Origin: JAENWH01 sp038248745
Lineage (GTDB): Bacteria > Bacillota > Clostridia > Peptostreptococcales > Anaerovoracaceae
Length of the DNA stretch: 24,976 nt
NCBI GenBank assembly: GCA_038248745.1
Contig: JBBRXC010000009.1
Coordinates: forward strand, 1 to 24,976
Direction: 5' to 3'
Each line of letters starts with the position of its first letter. Positions within the stretch are counted from its first letter, which is position 1. Below are positions 8,029 to 14,130 of this stretch, one piece after another. The notes beneath the pieces were generated by a model that was given only the letters and a program-made list of their open reading frames with translations, had not been told where the DNA came from and did no database searches. The position numbers and the translations under genes are program-made.

Positions 8029-8143
8029 AGGAGCGATATGAGAATGAATGCTTGAACGGTATTAGAATAAATGTAGGAGAAATTTGAGAAAAAACAAAGG
8101 AGCAATTTGATAATAAATGGAGGGGAAAAATGAGAATAGATAA
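8029..8143 (+). repeat. Five-copy 23-nt tandem array of ribosome-site/start-like units entering rph
   Basis: Five contiguous 23-nt copies start at 8029, 8052, 8075, 8098 and 8121. The first 20 bases of the consensus are close to AGGAGnAATTTGAGAATAAA. Base 10 of each unit begins a start-like codon: ATG (8038), ATT (8061), TTG (8084), TTG (8107), and ATG (8130), which is the rph start. Because 23 is one less than 24, a reading from the unit-3 TTG runs eight codons to a TGA (8108) overlapping the unit-4 TTG. The reading from that TTG runs eight codons to a TGA (8131) overlapping the rph ATG. Unit 1 stops early (8053) and unit 2 lacks the ribosome site. Whether these mini-ORFs are translated is unknown. 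Confidence 0.85.
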
Positions 8144-8846
8144 TAGAGAGAATGATCAATTACGAAATATTACTATAACTAACAATTATTTGATGAGCCC
8201 GCAAGGTTCGGTGCTTATTGAAATGGGAAATACAAAAGTGATTTGCACGGCATCCGTTGAAGAGAGTACGGCAAGACATTTAAAAGGAACAGGACAAGGC
8301 TGGGTGACGGCGGAATACGGGATGATACCAGGATCAACGGGAACCAGAAAAAGAAGAGATGTGGGGAAGGTTGATGGACGAACAGTTGAGATTCAAAGAT
8401 TAATCGGCAGATCCTTGAGAGCAGTTGTTGATATGAAATTACTTGGGGAAAGAACAATCTGGATTGATTGCGATGTCATACAGGCAGACGGGGGGACAAG
8501 GACGGCCTCTATAACTGGATCATTCATTGCCATGGTAGAAGCAATGAAATGGATGAAAAAGGAAGGAATGATCAAAGAGCTTCCTGTAAAGAATTTTGTT
8601 TCAGCTATCAGCGTAGGAATCGTTGAAGAGGAACCAATGCTGGATCTTTGCTATTATGAGGATGCTGCTGCGCAAGTGGATATGAATCTTGTCATGACAG
8701 ATAAGGGAGAATATGTTGAAATCCAGGGAACTGGAGAAGAGTCCACTTTTTCGGAAGCGCAGTTGGCAATACTTTTGGCGCTTGGAAAAAAAGGCTGTAG
8801 TCAGCTATTTGAAGACCAAAAGAAAATTACTGGAGACCTTATATAA
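8130..8846 (+). CDS. rph: Ribonuclease PH
   Basis: RNase PH is a phosphate-dependent 3' exoribonuclease that trims tRNA precursors and structured RNA, working as a hexameric ring in the cytoplasm. The 238-residue protein is full length and matches the family throughout: DNRENDQLR near the N-terminus, SVLIEMGNTKVIC, EYGMIPGST followed by an Arg-rich stretch, GRTVEIQRLIGRSLRA, DCDVIQADGGTRTASITG and VEIQGTGEES near the C-terminus. The start ATG at 8130 follows GGAGGGG at 8119-8125 and is the fifth unit of the 23-nt array. Conserved sequence begins within five codons of it, which confirms the start. rph next to rdgB is a common Firmicute arrangement. Confidence 0.97.
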   Translation: MRIDNRENDQLRNITITNNYLMSPQGSVLIEMGNTKVICTASVEESTARHLKGTGQGWVTAEYGMIPGSTGTRKRRDVGKVDGRTVEIQRLIGRSLRAVVDMKLLGERTIWIDCDVIQADGGTRTASITGSFIAMVEAMKWMKKEGMIKELPVKNFVSAISVGIVEEEPMLDLCYYEDAAAQVDMNLVMTDKGEYVEIQGTGEESTFSEAQLAILLALGKKGCSQLFEDQKKITGDLI

Positions 8847-8875
8847 AAATAAACCAGTTATAAAAATAAACTAAC
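8842..8875 (+). repeat. 17-nt tandem duplication in the rph-rdgB spacer
   Basis: TATAAAAATAAACCAGT (8842-8858) is followed at once by TATAAAAATAAACTAAC (8859-8875). The first copy contains the rph stop codon, so the duplication started at the gene end. No start codon or ribosome site lies inside; the AAGGAG used by rdgB follows at 8877. Confidence 0.8.
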
Positions 8876-8889
8876 GAAGGAGAGTGGAA

Positions 8890-9516
8890 ATGGGAATCAT
8901 TGTTGCGGCATCACAAAATAAGCATAAAATAAGAGAAATTGAAGAGATCACAAAGGAATTTGGGTTGTTTATTGTCTCGAGGGATGAAGCTGGCGTGCCT
9001 GATGTTGAAATAGTAGAAGATGGTGAAACATTTGAAACCAATTCTTATAAAAAAGCCTATGAAGTAATGAAGCTCTGCGGAGAAGTTACAATAGCAGATG
9101 ATTCTGGGCTGGAGGTTGATTACCTGGACGGTGATCCTGGTGTTCTCTCTGCTAGATTTGCTGGAGAAGATGCGAATGACAAAAAAAACAATGCAAAACT
9201 GCTAGGCCTACTTGAAGGCGTTCCAATGGAAAAACGTTCAGGAAGGTTCGTATCAGTTATTACCATTGTATACCCTGATGGAACGAATGTTGTTGCCAGA
9301 GGTGAGGTTGAGGGGCACATTGCGTTTGAGGAAAGTGGAGAAAATGGGTTTGGATATGATTCGTTGTTTATTCCAGCCGGTTATGATAAAACTTTTGGCA
9401 ATTTCTCGCCAGAAAATAAAAACAAAATCAGTCACCGGGCGAAGGCGCTTGTTAAGCTTAGGAAATTACTGATCGAAAGCGACAAGAAACATCTGGAAAA
9501 CAGCGAAATTAAATAG
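8890..9516 (+). CDS. rdgB: XTP/dITP (non-canonical purine NTP) pyrophosphatase
   Basis: A HAM1/RdgB-family enzyme that hydrolyses dITP, ITP and XTP to monophosphates, keeping deaminated purines out of DNA and RNA. The 208-residue protein has the family pattern: an N-terminal substrate loop ASQNKHKIREI, the motif ETFETNSYKKA, metal/active-site ADDSGLEVDYLDGDPGV, GENGFGYDSLFIP and SHRAKAL at the C-terminus. The ATG at 8890 is chosen because AAGGAG (8877-8882) is 7 nt upstream. The GTG at 8884 would sit only one base from that site. The C-terminal tail is slightly longer than usual and lysine-rich. The gene is downstream of rph, with which it is probably co-transcribed. Confidence 0.96.
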   Translation: MGIIVAASQNKHKIREIEEITKEFGLFIVSRDEAGVPDVEIVEDGETFETNSYKKAYEVMKLCGEVTIADDSGLEVDYLDGDPGVLSARFAGEDANDKKNNAKLLGLLEGVPMEKRSGRFVSVITIVYPDGTNVVARGEVEGHIAFEESGENGFGYDSLFIPAGYDKTFGNFSPENKNKISHRAKALVKLRKLLIESDKKHLENSEIK

Positions 9517-9519
9517 AAC

Positions 9520-9559
9520 GGAAAGAATGGAAAGAATGGAACAGGTAAAAAATAAATGA
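9520..9559 (+). repeat. 9-nt tandem repeat and possible leader mini-ORF before yihY
   Basis: GGAAAGAAT occurs at 9520-9528 and 9529-9537 and begins again at 9538. The repeat creates ATGs at 9527 and 9536 in one frame. That frame reads ten codons from 9527 and ends in a TGA (9557-9559) overlapping the yihY ATG (9556) as ATGA. yihY itself has only a weak ACAGG ribosome site, so coupling to this mini-ORF is possible but unproven. Confidence 0.5.
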
Positions 9560-10389
9560 CAAGAAAAAGACCGTTAAAAATCATCCTATTGATTATCAAG
9601 GAACTCAAAGATCCTTATTTTCAAGGATTTGCTGCACAGATAGCCTTTTATTTCTTGCTGTCTGTTATCCCTATACTCATTTTGCTTTCTCAAATGCTGG
9701 CATTTTTCTCTTTGTCTTTTGACTCACTAGGAGTATTAATAGAACAATATGCCTCCTTGGAAGTATCAGAACTGATAGGCGATTTTGTTTCCTATAAACC
9801 TACGGGAACGATGAATGTCATATTTGTATTGGTTTCCCTGTGGGCAGCCTCTAAAGCCCAGTTTTTTCTGGGAAAGATTGCCAACTATTCCATTACTGGA
9901 GAACCTTCGGGGAGAGGGTATTTTAGAGAAAGAATGAGGGCAATTCAAACGATTGTTCTCACCATGTTCACCATTGTATTTTCATTAATAATAATAGTAT
10001 ACGGGGAACTGATTATAAGAATAGTTCTAGATACTCTTCTAGAACTATTCAACATACAATATTCAATTAAAGATTTTTGGTTGTTAATCAGATGGCCGAT
10101 TGCTTTGACGTTATATTTTTTAATGGTAACTTACAATTATTATGTATTGCCTACAAAGAAGGTGAAAATAAGAGAAGTGCTGCCTGGAAGTATTTTCGCG
10201 GCGGTCTCCATCTTGCTGGTGACAACTGTTTATAGCTATTATACAAACAGTGTAGCGAATTACTCACTGCTTTATGGTTCTCTGGCCTCACTTGTCGCAA
10301 TTATGATTTGGTTTTACCTGTTGGGATGGACACTGGGCCTTGGTGTAATGCTGAATAAGGCATGGCGTGAAACCAGTTATAAGTCGTAA
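9556..10389 (+). CDS. YihY/BrkB-family integral membrane protein
   Basis: A 277-residue polytopic membrane protein of the YihY/virulence factor BrkB family (once misnamed RNase BN). It has about six hydrophobic segments: roughly 25-52, 86-104, 132-158, 174-196, 210-232 and 245-268. The N-terminal region ELKDPYFQGFAAQIAFYFLLSVIPIL is the family signature, here with charged residues before the first helix, and AAQIAFYFLLSVIP is the conserved core. The C-terminal SLLYGSLASLVAIMIWFYL is also typical. The molecular function of the family is not established; transport or lipid-related roles have been suggested. It is the last gene of the 6933-10389 run and is convergent with serA. Confidence 0.9.
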   Translation: MTRKRPLKIILLIIKELKDPYFQGFAAQIAFYFLLSVIPILILLSQMLAFFSLSFDSLGVLIEQYASLEVSELIGDFVSYKPTGTMNVIFVLVSLWAASKAQFFLGKIANYSITGEPSGRGYFRERMRAIQTIVLTMFTIVFSLIIIVYGELIIRIVLDTLLELFNIQYSIKDFWLLIRWPIALTLYFLMVTYNYYVLPTKKVKIREVLPGSIFAAVSILLVTTVYSYYTNSVANYSLLYGSLASLVAIMIWFYLLGWTLGLGVMLNKAWRETSYKS

Positions 10390-10411
10390 AAAAATTCGAG
10401 GGCATCAGGTT

Positions 10412-10435
10412 GGCGCACATGCGCCTATTTTAAAA
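10412..10435 (+). terminator. Short terminator after yihY, abutting the serA stop
   Basis: GGCGCA (10412-10417) and TGCGCC (10420-10425) form a short GC-rich hairpin followed by TATTTTAAAA. The right arm ends on the last base of the serA stop codon (minus strand). This is a modest terminator for plus-strand transcripts; on the minus strand the A-rich stretch beyond yihY gives a late U-run about 12 nt past the stem. Confidence 0.5.
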
Positions 10436-11588
10436 CCCGAACTGAAATGATTCCATCCATTGTAAGTTTGGATATTAAATCCGCCTCATCGATATCAGAA
10501 AAAATATCGACCAAAGTGTAAGCAAAATCGCCTTTACTTTTATTTAATAAGTCTTCAATATTAATTTTTGATGCAGAAAGTATTCCTGTGATGTTACCAA
10601 TAACACCAGGAATGTTTTTGTTTAAAATACATATTCTTTGAACGGTGCCGGAAACAAAGGGTCCCAATGAAGCATTAGGGAAATTCACGGAATTTGTTAT
10701 ATTGCCATTTTCAAGATAATCAATTATTTCTTCCGTTGCCATGATGGCACAGTTGTCCTCAGCCTCTTCGGTTGAAGCCCCAAGATGTGGGATTGTAATG
10801 ATATTTTTTTTATCGATTAAATTATCATTCGGGAAATCAGTGATGTATTTTCCTACTTTACCTGAATCAATGGCCTCAAGTAAATCAAGATCGTTTACAA
10901 GATTGTCTCTTGAAAAATTAAGTAAGACAATACCGTCTTTCATTTGCGCAAAGAGTTCTTTGTTCAGCATCCCTTTTGTTTCAGTAATGGAGGGCACATG
11001 AATGGTGATATAGTCACACTTAGGCAATAGTTCATCAAGCGTTTTGATAATGGCCACTGTATTTGACAATTCATGGGCGGCCTTCCAGCTTATAAAAGGA
11101 TCGTATCCAAAAACTTTCATGCCTAAGGCTTCAGCAGAGTTGGCAACTGCGACCCCTATTGCGCCAAGACCTATTACGCCTAATGTTTTTCCTTTGATTT
11201 CTGTCCCTGCAAACTGACCCTTGCCTTTTTCCACAGATTTACTGATATTATCAGTCAACGAACAGGCCCAATTTATTCCGGAATAAAGATTTCTTGCTGA
11301 TAATAAAAGTCCAGCCAGAACAAGTTCTTTCACCGCATTGGAATTTGCTCCTGGTGTATTGAAAACGACAATCCCTTCTGCAGCACATCTTGCCAGTGGA
11401 ATATTATTTACGCCAGCCCCAGCTCTTGCAATGGCAAGCAGATTTTCGGAAAACTTCATTTCCAACATATCTTGACTTCGAACTAAAACACCTACGGCTT
11501 CTTCGACATTGTCAGTAATAGAATACTTATCATTAAAGCAGCTAAGACCTGCCGGAGATATTTTATTCAATGTTGCTATTTTATACAT
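10425..11588 (-). CDS. serA: D-3-phosphoglycerate dehydrogenase (short form with ACT domain)
   Basis: Catalyses the first step of serine synthesis, 3-phosphoglycerate to 3-phosphohydroxypyruvate, using NAD. The ATG at 11588 is chosen because AAGGAG lies six bases upstream; a TTG five codons earlier overlaps that site. The protein has 387 residues. Seen: Rossmann motif GVIGLGAIG (137-145), acidic Asp163 in GYDP typical of NAD use, catalytic Arg227 in NFSRDN, an acidic TDFPND segment (250-255) in place of the usual DVFxxEP, and His268 in IPHLGAS. A C-terminal ACT domain (about 318-387) suggests feedback by serine. The NFSR/TDFP variant is familiar in clostridial SerA. It diverges from serC across a symmetric promoter. 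Confidence 0.93.
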   Translation of the reverse strand: MYKIATLNKISPAGLSCFNDKYSITDNVEEAVGVLVRSQDMLEMKFSENLLAIARAGAGVNNIPLARCAAEGIVVFNTPGANSNAVKELVLAGLLLSARNLYSGINWACSLTDNISKSVEKGKGQFAGTEIKGKTLGVIGLGAIGVAVANSAEALGMKVFGYDPFISWKAAHELSNTVAIIKTLDELLPKCDYITIHVPSITETKGMLNKELFAQMKDGIVLLNFSRDNLVNDLDLLEAIDSGKVGKYITDFPNDNLIDKKNIITIPHLGASTEEAEDNCAIMATEEIIDYLENGNITNSVNFPNASLGPFVSGTVQRICILNKNIPGVIGNITGILSASKINIEDLLNKSKGDFAYTLVDIFSDIDEADLISKLTMDGIISVRVLK

Positions 11589-11629
11589 ATTGTTCTCCTT
11601 CAAACTTGTGAAATAATAAATTAATACCG

Positions 11630-11668
11630 ATTATACCACTTTACTCAAATGTAGTAAAGTGGTATAAT
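11630..11668. promoter_or_regulatory. Palindromic divergent promoter for serA and serC
   Basis: A perfect inverted repeat has 16-bp arms 11630-11645 and 11653-11668 with a 7-nt centre. Plus strand: -35 TTTACT (11640-11645), 17-nt spacer, -10 TATAAT (11663-11668), serving serC. The minus strand is the mirror image: -35 TTTACT (complement of 11653-11658), 17-nt spacer, -10 TATAAT (complement of 11630-11635), serving serA. The two -35 boxes are back to back, and both promoters have identical core elements. The dyad could also be a repressor site controlling both genes. Confidence 0.8.
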
Positions 11669-11704
11669 GCTTACTTATAGAATTAATTAAAAGAGGTGAA
11701 AAAT

Positions 11705-12799
11705 ATGAACAAAACAAATAACAGATTATTCAACTTTTCAGCAGGTCCATCCATGCTGCCACTTGATGTCATGGAAAATATCGCCGCAGAACTTACGGAC
11801 TACAATGGTTGTGGGCAATCAGTAATGGAAATGAGCCATCGATCGGCAGAGTTTGAAAAAATTATTGGTGATGCAGAAAAAAATTTAAGAGAAATAATGA
11901 ATATCCCAGACAATTATAAAGTTATTTTTGTACAGGGTGGAGGTACTCTTCAATTTGCAATGGTACCACTGAACCTTTTTAGAAGCGCCAAAAAGGCAGA
12001 TTACATTTTAACTGGTGCTTGGGCAAAAAAGGCGGCAGAGGAAGCTAAGAAATTCGGGGATGTTAAAATAGTTGCGTCTTCAGAACCTGATAATTTCACT
12101 TATATTCCTCAGGTTACCAAGGAAGAATTTAGGGCAGATGCAGAATATGTTCACATTACTTTAAACAATACCATTTATGGGACGAAATTCTCTTATATAC
12201 CAGAAACAGGAGATATCCCATTGGTTGCAGACATGTCATCTTGCATTTTATCAGAGGAAATAGATGTAACAAAATTTGGGCTTATCTATGCTGGCGCCCA
12301 AAAAAATATTGGCCCGGCCGGCGTGACAATTGTTATTATCAAAGAAGATCTTCTGGGATTCGCACCAAAGGAAATCCCAACCTATCTGGATTACAAAATA
12401 CATACTGATAATGGCTCTATGTATAATACACCTCCTTGTTTTGGCGTATATGTTGCTGGTGAAGTTTTCAAAAAGATAAAGGCAACGGGGGGCGTCGCTG
12501 CTATGGAGAAACTCAATAAAGTAAAAGCGGAAATGCTTTATGACTATATTGATCAAAGCAGTTTATATAGTTGCCCGGTTTCCAAAAGAGACCGTTCTTT
12601 GATGAACGTGGTATTTGTTACGGGAGACAATGACCTTGATAAGAAATTTACTGCAGAATCAAAAGCAGCAGGGCTTATCAATTTAGCAGGGCACCGGTCC
12701 ATCGGCGGAATGAGAGCAAGCATATACAACGCCATGCCATTGGCAGGTGTTGAGAAATTAATAGACTTCATGAAAAAATTTGAAGTGGAAAATAAATAG
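11705..12799 (+). CDS. serC: Phosphoserine aminotransferase
   Basis: A PLP enzyme (class V aminotransferase) converting 3-phosphohydroxypyruvate and glutamate to phosphoserine, the second step of serine synthesis. The ATG at 11705 is six bases after AGAGGTG (11692-11698); a GTG at 11696 lies inside that site and is rejected. The protein has 364 residues, the usual length. Seen: N-terminal FNFSAGPSMLP (9-19), SVMEMSHRSAEF (39-50), PLP-phosphate loop VQGGGTLQFAMVPLN (76-90), and Lys200 in YAGAQKNIGPAG as the Schiff-base lysine. The C-terminal part carries HRSIGGMRASIYNAMP. It starts 37 nt after the palindromic promoter's -10 and leads into the apgM-like gene with a 13-nt gap. Confidence 0.97.
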   Translation: MNKTNNRLFNFSAGPSMLPLDVMENIAAELTDYNGCGQSVMEMSHRSAEFEKIIGDAEKNLREIMNIPDNYKVIFVQGGGTLQFAMVPLNLFRSAKKADYILTGAWAKKAAEEAKKFGDVKIVASSEPDNFTYIPQVTKEEFRADAEYVHITLNNTIYGTKFSYIPETGDIPLVADMSSCILSEEIDVTKFGLIYAGAQKNIGPAGVTIVIIKEDLLGFAPKEIPTYLDYKIHTDNGSMYNTPPCFGVYVAGEVFKKIKATGGVAAMEKLNKVKAEMLYDYIDQSSLYSCPVSKRDRSLMNVVFVTGDNDLDKKFTAESKAAGLINLAGHRSIGGMRASIYNAMPLAGVEKLIDFMKKFEVENK

Positions 12800-12812
12800 G
12801 AGAATTTCAAGA

Positions 12813-14048
12813 ATGAAATATTTAATAGTTGTTCCTGATGGTGCGGGAGATGAGCCGATCGCAAAGCTTGATGGGAAAACCCCGCTACAGATGGCGAAAA
12901 TGCCTATCACGGATTGGCTTGCTGAACGGGGCCTAGTAGGAATGGTAAAAACGATTCCGGATGGGATCTCGCCTGGGAGCGATGCAGCAAATCTTTCAGT
13001 GATGGGGTACGACCCTGCAAAATTCCTAACAGGAAGATCTCCGTTAGAAGCTGCCAGTATGGGAATAGAAATGCTTGATACGGATGTCGCCTTCCGGACC
13101 AACCTAATCACCTTAACTGGTGAGGGTAATGGTGAGGGTAATGGTAATGGTGAGTATGAGGAATTGATTATAACAGACCATAGTGCGGGGGATATTTCAA
13201 CGGAAGAGGCGGACCAGTTAATAAAGACTGTACAGGATAAATTCGGCAATGAAAAAATAGCATTTTATACAGGCGTCAGTTATAGACATTGTATGATTGT
13301 GAAAGATGGAGAAACTAGCTACGAGCTTACGCCTCCTCATGATGTGCTAACAAGAAGAGTAGGGGATTATTTGCCGAAGGGAGAAGGGGCTGACTTTATT
13401 ACGAAAATGATGAAGGAAAGCTATGAACTTCTAAAAAATCATCCTGTAAATCAGGCAAGAATGAACAAGGGACTGAATCCGGCAAATACAATTTGGATAT
13501 GGGGACAAGGGAAAAAACCTGCGCTTTCATCTTTTTACGATAAATATAAAATAAGGGGCACTGCGATCTCTGCAGTAGACTTAATTAAGGGAATTGCAAT
13601 TTGTGCAGGTTTGAATACCGTTGATGTGGCTGGTGCCACAGGGACCATTCATACTAATTTTGAAGGAAAAGCAAAAGCGGCCATTAACGAGTTTGAAGCA
13701 GGAAAAGATTTTGTTTATCTGCATCTTGAAGCGCCTGATGAGTGCTCTCATCAAGCAGATTTGGCAGGTAAAATTAGATCTCTAGAAATAATCGATGAGA
13801 AGGTGATAAAACCTCTTATTGAATATTTCAGATCAATGGATGAAGATTTTAGAGTTTTAATTGTTCCTGACCATAGAACGCCAATTTCATTAAGAACGCA
13901 TACTTCAGATCCTGTTCCTTTTGTTCTGTACAGTAGCAAGAGCGAGGGCGCAGTAAATCAGAAGAATTCTTTCGATGAAGTTTCAGGAGCGACAGGCATG
14001 TATTTCGACAGTGGGTTTTCCTTGGCAAATTACTTTTTTGCTAGATAG
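12813..14048 (+). CDS. Archaeal-type cofactor-independent phosphoglycerate mutase family protein (ApgM-like)
   Basis: An alkaline-phosphatase-superfamily enzyme of the ApgM family, some members of which have been proposed to be homoserine kinases. The ATG at 12813 follows TAGGAG with a 10-nt spacing. The protein has 411 residues. Likely metal ligands: Asp9 in VPDGAGDEP, nucleophile Ser56 in PGSDAANLS, Asp309 and His313 in APDECSHQ, Asp353-His354 in VPDHR and His363 in RTHTSDP. All expected catalytic positions appear intact. Oddity: a Gly/Asn/Glu-rich stretch at about 103-113, made by a 12-nt tandem repeat, lengthens one loop. Its place after serC, with no phosphoserine phosphatase gene here, raises the possibility of a serine-pathway role; mutase activity in glycolysis is the default. 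Confidence 0.88.
   Translation: MKYLIVVPDGAGDEPIAKLDGKTPLQMAKMPITDWLAERGLVGMVKTIPDGISPGSDAANLSVMGYDPAKFLTGRSPLEAASMGIEMLDTDVAFRTNLITLTGEGNGEGNGNGEYEELIITDHSAGDISTEEADQLIKTVQDKFGNEKIAFYTGVSYRHCMIVKDGETSYELTPPHDVLTRRVGDYLPKGEGADFITKMMKESYELLKNHPVNQARMNKGLNPANTIWIWGQGKKPALSSFYDKYKIRGTAISAVDLIKGIAICAGLNTVDVAGATGTIHTNFEGKAKAAINEFEAGKDFVYLHLEAPDECSHQADLAGKIRSLEIIDEKVIKPLIEYFRSMDEDFRVLIVPDHRTPISLRTHTSDPVPFVLYSSKSEGAVNQKNSFDEVSGATGMYFDSGFSLANYFFAR
13119..13154 (+). repeat. 12-nt in-frame tandem repeat inside the apgM-like gene
   Basis: GGTGAGGGTAAT occurs at 13119-13130 and 13131-13142, followed by the related GGTAATGGTGAG (13143-13154). The unit is a multiple of three and adds Gly-Glu-Gly-Asn-type residues in a loop between two strands. 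Slippage here would change protein length without a frameshift. Confidence 0.9.
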
Positions 14049-14060
14049 AAGACAGATAAA

Positions 14061-14120
14061 TAAATGAATAAATAATAAAACAGATGCATAAATAATAAAA
14101 CAGATGCAAAAATAATAAAA
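14061..14120 (+). repeat. 20-nt tandem repeat with start-stop triplets before the carboxypeptidase gene
   Basis: AATAATAAAACAGATGCATA (14071-14090) is repeated at 14091-14110 with one change and again in part (14111-14120). ATGs occur every 20 nt at 14064, 14084 and 14104; each is followed by one variable codon, AAA and two TAA stops. None has a clear ribosome site. The AAGGG used by the next gene follows at 14121. Confidence 0.8.
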
Positions 14121-14130
14121 AAGGGAAAAA

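Noticed and set aside
8029..8143. CRISPR array
   Set aside because: The 23-nt units are contiguous without spacers, degenerate, and run into the rph start; no cas genes are nearby.
12758..13249. 163-residue minus-strand ORF opposite the apgM-like gene
   Set aside because: Low-complexity Ser/Pro composition produced by the opposite strand of the GGTGAGGGTAAT repeat; no start context.
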